Of a DNA stretch of 64,000 nt, positions 33,305 to 44,559 are shown one piece after another; within the stretch, counting starts at the first letter, position 1; every line of letters starts with the position of its first letter. The stretch spans positions 10,026,565 to 10,090,564 of the forward strand of contig CM060113.1 of NCBI GenBank assembly GCA_030522415.1. The letters are read 5' to 3'. Source of the stretch: Channallabes apus. Lineage: Eukaryota > Chordata > Actinopteri > Siluriformes > Clariidae. The position numbers and the translations under genes were made by a program. The notes below the pieces were generated by a model that was not told where the DNA came from, did no database searches, and was given only the letters and a program-made list of their open reading frames with translations.

Positions 33305-34030
33305 ACAGTTAAACCTTGGATTGCGATATAATTGACACACTTCCTTCTGGAAGCTTGCATATCAAAGCACTAGTACATCAAAGCGAAATAATGGAAACTC
33401 TGATGATTTGTTCCACAACCCCAAAATATTCATATAAAAGTGAGAAATACAACATTTTAAGTAAAAATAAAACAAATTAACCTGCACTTTATAATTAAAA
33501 GAATCATAACTGAAGTTATTGAGACCAAAGAGAGCAGAACACACACAAAGGAATCACAGCAATTATTAACAAAGGCCTCACTAATGACTAATGACTCACT
33601 AATGACTTTTGAGGATTTCGCGGAAATGTGACGCTGCATTATCGTTAAACAGATTGCTCCCACATTGCTACAGCATTTTTTTTTCTTCCCGGATGCCATC
33701 ATTGCAGTACAGCCTACTAAAAAACAATCACTACACTTGGACACAAAAAAAAAAGGGATTTATGTGCGTGCACATTCACAGGTGGTCACAATGTTATAAT
33801 AAACAGTACACGCGCACACAGATGTTGACTATACAAGTGACGCACACGCACTGAGACTGAGTATGGGAGACAATTATCCATAATCCCACAGTGAGAGAAA
33901 GAGGAGATCCATTAGCTCAGTTGTGATCACATGATACTTGGCAGACAAAGCGTATACAGTACTCGTATATAAAACCTTGCTCATTTATCAAGTTAAATTT
34001 AGTTTTATAAGGTGCAAAAGTAGATAATAA
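33305..34030 (-). mobile_element. Decayed mariner-like repeat (probable)
   Basis: The left edge reads CAGTTAAACCTTGGATTGCG, a terminus I associate with mariner-like fish repeats. Near the right, GCAGACAAAGCGTATACAG and ACTCGTATATAAAACCTTGC followed by TTTATCAAGTTAAATTT fit the same family. No transposase can be read. Right boundary approximate. Confidence 0.4.
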
Positions 34031-34545
34031 TTTCCTTGTCATTATTTATGCAGCATGGAATATTTTATACTTGTACTTTGTTTTATGACTACAAAAAATA
34101 AAAATGAAAGTATGTACTGTACAAATCAAAACCCCACTTGTTCCAAATTTCCCCAAAGTATATTAGTATAAACATCGTTGTTAAACAATACTCCCATTAC
34201 CATTAATGGCTCCTGACCCTGAATAGTTGTCTCTAAAGACTTTATGATAAACCAGTGCATCATTAAAGTGTAGGTGAGACCATAACGAGTCACTTATTAG
34301 GATCGCTGAAGCCCGAAGTTGGTTCACAGCTCTTGAAAGAACACTTTGCTTCACTCTTCCTCTGTCTGTTTTAAGGCAGGCTGATTGCTTCTACTGACAG
34401 CATCCATGTGGAAGGTTTTAATTAAATAAGATAAAGACCTTGGCATCTTTGCATAACGATGCTTTGATACTGGCAGATGTGAGCATGAAGGGCTAGGAAA
34501 TGCAAATGTATGCACACACACAGATGCATTCATGCATTTGCGCGT

Positions 34546-34603
<58 letters not shown>

Positions 34604-34786
34604 TAATGGTTAGTGCTGTTTGAACCTACTACTTGTAAGGGAAGCTTACAGTTATGCTGTTCATACCAACTGATAATTAATTACATATTTAATGAGCAGA
34701 TGGGCGCTGTTTCAAATTTATCTCATTATAGATTCTTTTTCTAAAAAGTTGTTTTGTGAATGTCTATTAGTACAGGAAAATACAAT

Positions 34787-34819
<33 letters not shown>

Positions 34820-34954
34820 GGACAGCATGAGATTGGCTGACAGATAGAAGATAGACTGATTGCTGATTTGATTGATTTTGTTGATTGATTGCTAATCCCT
34901 GCAAGGCATGCAGCTACAAAACTACTGTGATAAAGAAAAGCCTAAGAATTTATC
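34031..34954. other. Gene-free interval with microsatellites
   Basis: AC run at 34548-34600 and an ATA run at about 34788-34820; nothing else recognised. Confidence 0.55.
34548..34600. repeat. AC microsatellite
   Basis: About 53 bases of AC. Confidence 0.95.
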
Positions 34955-35003
34955 ACTAATCTTCTATACCACTTTATCCTGTACTCAGGGTCACAGGGAC
35001 CAG
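34955..35003 (-). repeat. SINE 3'-end fragment
   Basis: CTTCTATACCACTTTATCC...CAGGGTCACAGGGACC is the tail segment of the tRNA-type SINE family. Confidence 0.5.
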
Positions 35004-35004
35004 G

Positions 35005-35463
35005 GCCCGCATTCACAAAGCTTCTTAGAATTCTCTGAGAGCTCCTATCTTATTCAAAAAAGTACAAGCTGGCAGTCTTAGACTGAAAGTGATTTACAAA
35101 ACTTCTTAGAGCAACTCTGAGTAAGGAAAGTATACAAACCTTTATCTTTGTGATGAGGTGTGGTTGACCCCGTTGCTAGGGATGATGCAGCAATTCAAGT
35201 CTGTGATTGGTTGATAAAAATAACCTCTGAGCTCTTTAAAGGTCTTGAAATGTGCTCATTGTGATAATAGAATATATGATAATATAATAGACAGTGAAAT
35301 TATAATGTTTGTATATTTTGAAATTGTATAATCATGACTACAGGCTACTTAATGTAAATTGTCTGTTATAGGCCAAATATCTTAAAGTTAATCAAACCAA
35401 TTTCCGCACAGTACTAACTACATTAAAGTTCTTACATTTATTTGTCATACTGATTTTATTACT
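35005..35463 (+). mobile_element. MITE-like repeat, left part
   Basis: Begins GGGCCCGCATTCACAAAG and has repeated CTTCTTAGA motifs, a pattern of short non-autonomous repeats in fish. A possible right part (TTTTGTGAATCA...ATTCTAAGAAAATG) lies at about 39413-39577 beyond the L2 insertion. Pairing of the two is inferred. Confidence 0.35.
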
Positions 35464-36084
35464 TTTTCAATTCAATTCAATTCAGTTTTATTTGTATAGC
35501 GCTTTTAACAATTGACATTGTCTCAAAACAGCTTTACACAATCAAAAGAATTATTTAAGTTTGTATGGAATGTGAATGTGTATGAATCAAAATGTTCAGA
35601 TAGTCCCTGGTGAGCAAGGCCGAGGGCGACAGTGGCAAGGAAAAACTCCCTGAGATGGTAATAGGAAGAAACCTTGAGAGGAACCAGACTCAACAGGGAA
35701 CCCATCCTCATCTGGGTGAAACAGATAGCAGACAATTATCTGCATTTATACAGTGTTAAGTGTTAGGTTCAACTATAATAGTTGATGTTAATTGATGTTA
35801 AAATGGAGTCCAGTAGTTATTGGAGACTCAGATAGACTTGTAGAAAGTTCCAGTCCTGAACTATCGAATTGTCAAGTCCTCAGAGAAACAGCTGACAACA
35901 CCAGTCGAGGCCAGAACCATCTTCTAAGTAGATAGAATCATCCCCAGACACCAGAAGCATCCCAAAGAAACACACGGGGCATCCATGCGACGAGACCTCC
36001 AACCAGAAACGGGGCATGGATCAGACAGGTCCGGAGGGAAGAGGGAGTCTGGATCACTGGCAGCTCAGGAATGACATGTGTAGC

Positions 36085-36175
36085 TCGACAGAGAGAGAGA
36101 GAAAGAGTGAAAGGGGGAGACAGGGGGATAGAGGAAAGAGAAAGAGGGGGAGAAAGAGAAGAGGAGGAGAGATGG
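36085..36175. repeat. Purine (GA/GGA) tract in L2 B 3' UTR
   Basis: About 90 bases rich in GAGA and GGGGA on the + strand; open frames here are low-complexity. Confidence 0.8.
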
Positions 36176-36609
36176 CAATTAGGTATGGTCACAGTCACAA
36201 TGTCTAATGTGAATGTATATTTACTGTAGAGTGCAAGCAGGGACTCCGGCAGGACTAACTATGACAGCATAACTAAAATGGAGAGCCAGAAGGAAACACA
36301 AACATGAGGGCTCCCTGAGATGTAAAGCAAACAATCACCTCACCGTCAACAAACCTGAGTGATCAAATGAGAGTGAGGAAGACAGAAACTAAACATACCA
36401 GTTCACCATAATACTCTACGTCCATGAGTCCCCCAGATCTGCTCCTTGACCTTATGGCAAATCTATTTATAAAAATGCTTGGCTAAATAAATAGGTTTTT
36501 AGCCTAGACTTAAACACTGAGACTGTGTCTGAGTCCCGAACACTATTTGGAAGACTATTCCATAATTTTGGGGCTTTGTAAGAAAAAGCTCTACCCCCAG
36601 CTGTAGTTT

Positions 36610-38658
36610 TCATAATACTGACAAGCAGCCTGCATCCTTTGACCGAAGTAGGCGTGGCGGATCATAAGACACTAGCAGTTCGCTCAGATACTGCGGCGCG
36701 AGACCATTTAATGCTATATATGTCAAGAGTAGTATTTTAAAATCAATGCGAAATTTCACAGGGAGCCAATGTAGTGAAGATAGGATAGGGGTGATGTGCT
36801 CATATCTTCTGGTTCTAGTGAGGACTCTCGCTGCTGCATTCTGGACTAGCTGAAGCTTGTTTATGCACCTAACAGAACAACCAGACAGTAAGGCATTACA
36901 ATAGTCCAACCTAGAAGTGATAAAAGCATGAACTAGTTTTTCTGCATCGTTTAGCGACAATATATTTCTTATCTTGGCAATATTTCTGAGGTGAAAGAAT
37001 GCTATCCTGGTGATATTATCTACATGAGCTTCAAATGAAAGGCTGGAATCTATAATCACGCCGAGGTCTTTTACTGTTGCACTTGATGGAACAGAAAGGC
37101 CATCTAAAGTTACGGTGTGATCTAAGATTTTACTTCTAGCTGTATGCGGTCCTATGACTAGAACTTCTGTCTTATCCGGATTAAGCAGAAGGAAGTTAAT
37201 TAGCATCCAATTTCTTATGTCCTGCACACATTGCTCAACTTTAGTAAGATGGTTTATCTCATCAGGTTTTGTTGAGACGTATAGCTGTGTGTCATCAGCA
37301 TAACAATGAAAACTAATACCATGCTTACAGATTATGTTGCCCAGAGGAAGCATGTAAAGGGAAAAAAGCAGTGGGCCTAAAACTGAACCCTGCGGAACGC
37401 CAAACTCCACTAGAGAACATGCAGAATAATCACAATTTAAGTCTACATACTGATAACGATCGGTCAAATAGGATCTGAGCCAGGAGAGGGCTGTAACCTT
37501 AATTCCTACTACATTTTCTAATCTGTGAAGAAGAATAGCATGATCGATGGTGTCAAAAGCTGCACTGAGGTCGAGTAATACAAGCATAGTTACACAACCC
37601 TGATCAGAGGCCAATAGGAGGTCATTTACTACTTTAACGAGTGCTGTTTCTGTGCTGTGATGAGGCCTAAATCCTGACTGATACAGTTCATGTATGCCAT
37701 TTATATGTAGATATGAGCATAGCTGCTCCGCTACTATCTTTTCCAGAATCTTAGAGATAAAGGGGAGGTTTGATATTGGCCTGTAATTGGACAGCTGACA
37801 TTGGTCGAGGTCAGGTTTCTTAATTATTGGTTTGATAACTGCTAATTTAAAAGATTTTGGAACATAACCAATGCTGAGTGAGGAATTAATTATTCTTAAC
37901 AGCAGTTCTGTTATTACTGGTACTATCTGATTAAGAAAATGTGTCGGTATACGATCTAATATACAGGTTGATGAATTTGCAGAAGAGATGAGTGAAATTA
38001 GTTCATTCTCTTCAAGGGGAGTAAGGTATTCTAGGTTTGAATCTGACATGGCTAGGTTAACATCTGTATCAATTACATTGTTCGGTTTCAAAGCTTCAAT
38101 TTTATGCCTGATATTTACAATTTTATTATTAAAAAAGTTCATGAAGTCCTCACTATTGCATGATGTTGTTGTGGAGATTTCTGTAGTGGTCTTATTTCTG
38201 GTTAATTTGGCTATGGTATTAAATAAAAATCTAGGGTTATTTTTGTTATTTTCTATAAGAATGGAGAGATACGTTGATCTAGCTACACTAAGAGCTTTCC
38301 TATAGTTCAGGATGCTCTCTTTCCATGCTATTTGAAATACTAACAATTTAGTTTGACGCCATTTACGCTTTAATTTCCGAGCGGTCTGTTTTAAAGTGCA
38401 CGTGTGATCGTTATACCAGGGAGCGAGTTTCTTATCTCTAATAATTTTTCTTTTAGCTGGAGCTACATTATCTAAGGTACAACGAAATGTCGACTCTAAA
38501 TATTCAGTCGCCTGATCGAGTTCTGTGGGGTCAGACAGTGACCTAATCGAAGTTGGTAACTCTGGGATATTACTGATAAAACTCTGTGTGGTAGTTGATG
38601 TGAAAGTACGTTTAATACGGTAGCGCAGTGCTGTGCGTACATTATCACTGTGACACAC
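36610..38658 (-). pseudogene. L2 B ORF2: reverse transcriptase part
   Basis: An unbroken 682-codon frame holding the whole RT: linker (APWYNDHT), RT block 1-2 ([20 protein letters not shown]), [13 protein letters not shown] near residues 361-373, [14 protein letters not shown] at 420-433, and the catalytic YADD at 453-456. It then has VKDLGVIID and the C-terminal [10 protein letters not shown]. It is cut at both ends. Near 36610 a few bases are lost and the C-terminus (GGRAFSYKAPKLWNSLP) continues in another frame. Near 38650-38690 a frameshift separates it from the endonuclease. The RT core itself looks undamaged. Confidence 0.85.
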
Positions 38659-39278
38659 TTGAATGGAGACAAGATAATTTCAGACAGTGGAATTGTGAAT
38701 ACATTTCTTATAATTAATCCGAAAAATATTATTAAGTCTAAAGTGTGACCTGCTTTATGTGTGGGTCCTACTACACACTGATTTACGCCTACGGAGTCCA
38801 GTATGGACATGAATGCTATTCTCAGAGGGTCTTCTGTATTCTCAAAATGAATGTTAAAATCTCCGGCAATTAACGCTTTGTCTACAGAAACGACCAGGTC
38901 TGAGAAGAAATCCACAAATTCACTAAGAAATTCAGAATACGGCCCTGGAGGTCTGTAAATTATAATTAGTGGAATCGACTGAGCTGACTTAATATACTTA
39001 AGTACACTTATGTTACTATAAAGAATTTCAAATGAGTTAAATTTGTGTCCGTGTTTTTGTACGATAGACAGATTATCATTATGAATAACTGCGACGCCTC
39101 CTCCTCTACCAGTTAGCCGAGGCTGGTGTATGTAGCTGTACCCAGGAGGACTAGCTTCATTTAGAGCTACATACTCGTCCTGTTTAACCCATGTTTCAGT
39201 TAAACAGAGTATATCAAACGCCTGATCTGTGATAATTTCATTAACTGCTTTTGATGCGAGAGATCTAATATTTAACAA
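38650..39278 (-). pseudogene. L2 B ORF2: AP endonuclease part
   Basis: The minus-strand frame 38496-39278 begins MLNIRSLASKA (conserved Asn). It contains the catalytic CLTETW, GRGGGVAV, YRPPGPYSEF and GDFNIHFEN blocks and THKAGHTLDLI, all typical of LINE APE-type endonuclease. After LIIFFGL the resemblance decays, and the C-terminal Asp-His pair is not found; the frame from about 38650 down overlaps the RT frame and is not real coding. A likely coding continuation upstream to 39412 lacks a start codon, in keeping with 5' truncation. Confidence 0.8.
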
Positions 39279-39412
39279 TCCTAGCAGATCAGAGGTGCCG
39301 GCTGCACATTCAGTATGATCGGAGTTTGTGGACTTTATGTTAATTAAATTATTGAAACAGACTTTCTGAGTCTTTCTACATTTTGGCTTAGATCGGGGAA
39401 TTACTTGTAATC

Positions 39413-39577
39413 CATTTCAGATTGATGGAAGCAAAATGGCTCAGCTTTTACCAATTTACATGATTGTAGGACAGCCTATATAAGTAGCACTTTTGCATGA
39501 CTTTAAGATGTTTTGTGAATCATTTTTATCTTAGCTAAGATTTTATCCTAAATTTAAGGTAAAATTCTAAGAAAATG
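39413..39577. mobile_element. Possible right part of the split MITE
   Basis: Contains TTTTGTGAATCATTTTTATC and AAATTCTAAGAAAATG, inverse-like to the ACAAAGCTTCTTAGAATT start at 35015. Outer end missing, replaced by the SINE at 39578. Confidence 0.3.
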
Positions 39578-39917
39578 TCATTCATTCATTCATCCATCTT
39601 CTATACCGCTTTATCCTTCTATTCAGGGTCGCGGGGGCCTGGAGGAGGCTTAGGGCACAAGGCGGGGTACACCCTGGACAGGGTGCCAATCCATCGCAGG
39701 GCACACACTTTGCAGGCAATTTGGGAATGCCACTTAGCTTAACCTGCATGTTTTTGGACTGTGGGAGGAAACCGGAGTACCCAGAGAAAACCCACCAAGC
39801 ACATGGGGAACATGCAAACTCCATGCACACAGTGACAGGAATCAAGCCTGGCTGGGAATCGAACCCAGACCCTGGAGGTGCAAGGCAACAGTTCTATCCA
39901 CTACACCACCGTGCGGC
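39578..39917 (-). repeat. tRNA-type SINE, copy 4
   Basis: ATTC tail at the left, CTATACCGCTTTATCC, GGACTGTGGGAGGAAACCGG body, and the head complement ACTACACCACCGTGCGGC at the right. Same family as copies at 15321 and 16727. Confidence 0.75.
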
Positions 39918-40529
39918 TACGAATTTAAGTTAATTTTATTTAATTAAAGTTAAACTCTTTGGGACATTGCATTGTAGTCTGACTGAACTTGAAAATGTAA
40001 TTTTCCAACTGATAACTTTTTTAATTAGTGGACCACAGAAGGGCCCACGTTTCTGAATAGAACCACTGAAGCACATTGTTTTATTATATATAAAAATTTG
40101 ATTTCCAGTTCACAGTGCCCAGCATCCCTGAACGACATTACACAGCCACAAATTTTATTCTGACCAACTTCTTGAAATTACTGTTTTTAAACATGCCTAG
40201 ACTCAGCACTGTGATGCAGTAGGCAGTGTTGCCATCTCCTACATCCCAAAATCATGCTGATACGTGGATTACGTAGCTATGCTAAAACGCCCTTAAGTCT
40301 GAAAGATTATATGAATGCGTGGTATGATGCCAGGTTAACGGGGTCTCATGAAAATATGGTTAAAAGACCAGCCAGGTGATTTGGAACACTTGTATGGAGT
40401 GTTTGTATAGAGATTTGGCTTTAAAATCAAAGATTTTCATTTTATTGATCCCATAAACAAAATGTGTTCTTTTATGTATTCAAATCTAAAATATTTCTAT
40501 TGGCATGATAACAAAATAAGTTTGCGCAG
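39918..40529. other. Gene-free interval
   Basis: No coding or repeat structure recognised. Confidence 0.5.
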
Positions 40530-40835
40530 TGTCTTACTGGTTAGCACTGTGGCCTTGCACCTCCAGAGTAAAAGGATGAGGTTCCATCTTCAAAGCTGTG
40601 TGCTTGGAGTTTGCAACTTCTTCCCATGCTTAGTGGGTTTCCTCTGAGTACTTCAATTCCCTACCACAGTTCAAAGACATACAGAGTAAGCTTATCCAAG
40701 TCCCAGTAGTGTGTGAGTGGGTTTGTGCATGCTTGTGCCTGGCTATGGATTGGCACCCTCTCCAGGATGTTCCCTGCTCATAGTGACCCAAGTCCCCTGA
40801 GAGTTTACACCGCCCATGACCCTGTACAAGATAAT
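40530..40835 (+). repeat. tRNA-type SINE, copy 5 (decayed)
   Basis: Head CTGGTTAGCACTGTGGCC, body CATGCTTAGTGGGTTTCC, and GATTGGCACCCTCTCCAGG are recognisable; the rest is diverged. Confidence 0.6.
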
Positions 40836-40847
40836 AAGATTAGACTA

Positions 40848-41060
40848 GATTCGACTATATTGTCACGGTGCAGAGTACAGTACATGTGCAGAGCCAATGA
40901 AATGCAGTTAGCATCTAATCAGAAGTGCATAAGTGGCCTATTTACAATTAATAAATACGATGTGTTATACAAACAGAAGGTGCATTTGGTAATAGAGTTA
41001 TGGTATATATAGTGACATAGTAATGTACAGTATAACTGTGCAACGTTGTGCAGTGAATGT
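40848..41060 (+). repeat. Probable interspersed-repeat remnant
   Basis: ATTGTCACGGTGCAGAGTAC and GAAATGCAGTTAGCATCTAA resemble a common fish repeat whose class I cannot name with certainty. The phrase CAGAAGGTGCAT recurs at about 40975 and 41079. Confidence 0.3.
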
Positions 41061-42498
41061 GCTATACTGTAGTAATCAGAAGGTGCATAAGGTAATAAAG
41101 GTAATATATAATAATATAATGTATAATAATATAATTTAATATAATATCTAGGTATAAAGTTTTTTTACTGTTGTCACTTGTGTTTTTGTCACTTGATGCT
41201 CATTAATCCCAGAATCTTTTTTTTTTTTTTGCCAAATGCCAAAGCTGGTACATCCAATTAAATTGTTCTTAATAATTCTTTATCTTTTTATGTGTAGTTT
41301 GTTGGATAGTACTTGTCGTCTAGCTTTTGCACATCATTACCACACATCAGAATGCACATTAGCAATTTTCACCTGTGCCATCTGTTTAATTTTTAAACAC
41401 AAATACAAACCCTGATGCAAATATTGACCTTTTATAATATAATTTATGTGCATTTCTAAAAACAAGCAATATTGATTATAGTTAAAGATCCATATGAACC
41501 CAATAATGATGCTTCTGATGGATTGCATTCATTCACTGAACAATCATAGGCATTCATTGATTCATTTGTCAAAATCACATATGCACATGCAAAACATTAT
41601 GGTCTATAAAGGTTTCGTAAGTAATAATTTCATATCAAATTCTGGACTGGCTAATTCCAGTCTATTTGGATGCACAGAGCAGGTTCAAATGGGTATACAC
41701 ATACTTGGCAGACTGAAAAGGGCATATATTCCTTCTTCCAGTCATGGAAGGCATACTAATGATGTTATGTGCCAGGGAGACTTTGGGATTGTTGTAAGGT
41801 CACAGCTAATTGATGGTCTTTTAGACTAACTCAGTTATGAAAAATGCCCAAACTTAGCAAGTCATTCATGGCTTGATGCTAATTACATGTGGCACATATT
41901 ACAGTCTTATATACATTGCTAAAACTACAGACTGCCAGCCCTGGCTTCAGCAATGACTGTATCTATGTGTAATTTTAAATTTCACTAGATGTCCATCACT
42001 CTTAAAAAAAGATAATTTGGCAGTTCTTTTATAGCTTAGGGACCAGCTGGTGAACAGGTATATAAGAGGGAGGACAAAATGGTGTACCGCAGTTGCATTC
42101 TGATCAATAGTGCAATGATGCCATTCTTTCCTAAAGTTTATTAAGGGAAACTGTAGAAACATCCAGCACTGTCATCAATCCAATGAGTCACACTCACTAG
42201 AGGATGGAGTAATGATTATTTCATATCTCAGAATGCCAGCTCATAGCAGGCATACACCAAACCACACATCACTGATGGTGTGAAATGCCTTTTTTCATGT
42301 AGCTTTAAGAGCGCTCATGTTCCAGATGCACATCCGTTTGACTCAGATGCAGATCGAGTCAGTGGGCCATTCCACTTCCAGATGCTTTCAGATTTTTAGA
42401 GAAATGCAGATTTCTCAGACACAATGTCCACTATTTTTCAGTTACTTTATATGCACAGCTTTGACACATTGATAAAGCATATTTTTATTACAACAAAA
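41061..42498. other. Gene-free interval
   Basis: AT-rich, with no coding resemblance. Confidence 0.5.
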
Positions 42499-42685
42499 GT
42501 GACTCTCAGGACATTTTATGATAAAATGGCAAACACAATAGTGTTCAGAGGAGATAAATCCTTTGCATTTTACTCAAACCTTATCTCAAAAATTAGTTTT
42601 TTTTTTGCCAACATAAAAGTTGCTACTGTGAATGATTGTCAGCCTGGCTAATTGAGTCTCAAAGGTTTGTAGTCATCAAATTTGT
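42499..42685 (+). repeat. 187-bp sequence duplicated inside DIRS III (copy 1)
   Basis: Nearly identical, in direct orientation, to 47963-48147; differences are a few substitutions and the length of a T run. It has no inverted ends, no tail and no flanking duplication. A shared open reading of about 30 codons runs through both copies but has no known family. Likely the older copy, since the other interrupts a DIRS gene. Confidence 0.8.
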
Positions 42686-42898
42686 GTAAAAATGTTATGT
42701 AATACAAGGGTCCTCAGATTCCACTAACATTTTCTTTAGTTTCATCATCACAGTACTGTAGCTGAACAATTTACTCAGTCATTCTCTATACCGCTTATAC
42801 TGCAAAAGACTGCAGCCTGATGATACACATCTTGCTTCCAGAACTTTTATGTCTCGTCTCAGTTTTTCTCTGCATTTTCCCAAATAATAAAAAAAATA
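42686..42898. other. Short interval with SINE-tail fragment
   Basis: CATTCTCTATACCGCTTA at about 42780 looks like a tiny SINE tail; nothing else recognised. Confidence 0.35.
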
Positions 42899-42900
42899 TA

Positions 42901-44530
42901 CAGTGGTGGGAAAAACTATTTGCCCCCCTCCTGATTTCTTATTCTTTTGCATGTTTGTCACACAAAATGTTTCTGATCATCAAACACATTTAACTATTAA
43001 TTAATTATATAGTTACATTTAACTATAGTCAAAGATAACACAAGTAAACACAAAATGCAGTTTTTAAATGAGGGGTTTTATTATTTAGGGAGAAAAAAAA
43101 TCCAAACCTACTGTACATGGCCCTGTGTGAAAAAGTAATTGCCCAATGAACCTAATAACTGGTTGGGCCACACTTAGCAGCAATAACTGCAATCAAGCAA
43201 TTGCGATAACTTGCAACGAGTCTTTTACAGCGCTCTGGAGAAATTTTGGCCCACTCATCTTTGCAGAATTGTTGTAATTCAGCTTTATTTGAGGGTTTTC
43301 TAGCATGAACTGCCTTTTTAAGGTTATGCCACAACATCTCAATAGGATTCAGGTCAGGACTTTGACTAGGCCACTCCAAAGTCTTCATTTTGTTTTTCTT
43401 CAGCCATTCAGAGGTGGATTTGCTGGTGTGTTTTGGGTAATTGTCCTGCTGCAGCACCCAAGATCGCTTCAGCTTGAGTTGATGAACAGATGGCCGGACA
43501 TTCTCCTTCAGGATTTTTTGGTAGACAGTAGAATTCATGGTTCCATCTATCACAGCAAGCCTTCCAGGTCCTGAAGCAGCAAAACAACCACAGACAGTCA
43601 CACTACCACCACCATATTTTACTGTTGGTATGATGTTCTTTTTCTGAAATGCTGTGTTACTTTTACGCCAGATGTAACGGGACACACACCTTCCAAAAAG
43701 TTCAACTTTTGTCTCGTCGGTCCACAAGGTATTTTCCCAAAGGTCTTGGCAATCATTGAGATGTTTTTTAGCAAAATTGAGACGAGCCTTAATGTTCTTT
43801 TTGCTTAAAAGTGGTTTGCGCCTTGGAAATCTGCCATACAGGCCGTTTTTGCCCAGTCTCTTTCTTATGGTGGAGTCGTGAACACTGACCGTAATTGAGG
43901 CAAGTGAGGCCTGCAGTTCTTTAGATGTTGTCCTGGGGTCTTTTGTGGCCTGGGGTAATTTTGGTCGGCCGGCCACTCCTGGGAAGGTTCACCACTGTTC
44001 CATGTTTTTGCCATTTGTGGATAATGGCACTCACTGTGGTTCGCTGGAGTCCCAAAGCTTTAGAAATGGCTTCATAACCTTTACCAGACTGATAGATCTC
44101 AATTACTTTTGTTCTCATTTGTTCCTGAATTTCTTTGGATCTTGGCATGATGTCTAGCTTTTGAGGTGCTTTTGGTCTACTTCTCTGTGTCAGGTAGCTC
44201 CTATTTAAGTGATTTCTTGATTGAAACAGGTGTGGCAGTAATCAGGCCTGGGGGTGACTACAGAAATTGAACTCAGGTGTGATAAACCACAGTTAGGTTA
44301 TTTTTTAACAAGGGGGCTATCACTTTTTCACACAGGGCCATGTAGATTTGGAGTTTTTTTTCTCCCTTAATAACGTAAATTAATCTTAATTTAAAAACTG
44401 CATTTTGTGTTCAATTATGTTATCTTTGACTAATAGGTAACGGTTTTTGATGAGCAGAAACATTTAAGTGTGACAAACATGCAAAAGAATAAGAAATCAG
44501 TAAGGGGGCAAATAGTTTTTCACACCACTG
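42901..44530 (-). mobile_element. Tc1-like transposon with long inverted repeats, almost complete
   Basis: A 1630-bp element flanked by TA (42899-42900 and 44531-44532). The ends read CAGTGGTG(G/T)GAAAAACTA inward. Long inverted repeats of about 250 bases carry the repeated GGGGGCAA and CACAGGGCCATGTAG motifs, as in IR/DR-type fish Tc1 elements. The transposase lies on the minus strand. Confidence 0.9.
43152..44148 (-). pseudogene. Tc1-like transposase, one frameshift
   Basis: The ATG at 44148 starts MPRSKEIQEQMR and the N-terminal DNA-binding domain (ISKALGLQRTTVSAIIHKW, then the GRPTKIT linker). Near 43960 the frame shifts. The remaining frame 43976-43152 carries the second helix-turn-helix (STIRKRLGKNGL) and the catalytic triad: WTDETKVE, LQQDNYPKH and SPDLNPIEMLW (DD34E). 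It ends normally in AAKCGPTSY. All three catalytic acids are kept, so a single indel is the main visible lesion, plus some unusual substitutions (for example Cys in TVCGCF). Confidence 0.88.
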
Positions 44531-44559
44531 TATATGCCTAAAACTTTGGCTAGAACAGT

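Larger units (their letters stand above)
35466..39412 (-). mobile_element. L2-clade LINE B, 5'-truncated
   Basis: The 3' end at 35466 shows the L2 tail (GCGCTATACAAATAAAACTG then TTGAA repeats on the minus strand) and a 3' UTR shared with the copies at 48948 and 57853 (the CTCAAGGTTTCTTCCTATTACC block). Coding runs from RT C-terminus to endonuclease, ending at about 39412, where ORF2 homology stops; ORF1 is absent. Lies between possible halves of a MITE. Confidence 0.85.

Noticed and set aside
42424..42651. 75-codon frame sharing about 30 residues with a frame at 47873-48097
   Set aside because: The similarity comes from the duplicated 187-bp DNA; there is no known domain, and one copy lies inside a DIRS gene.
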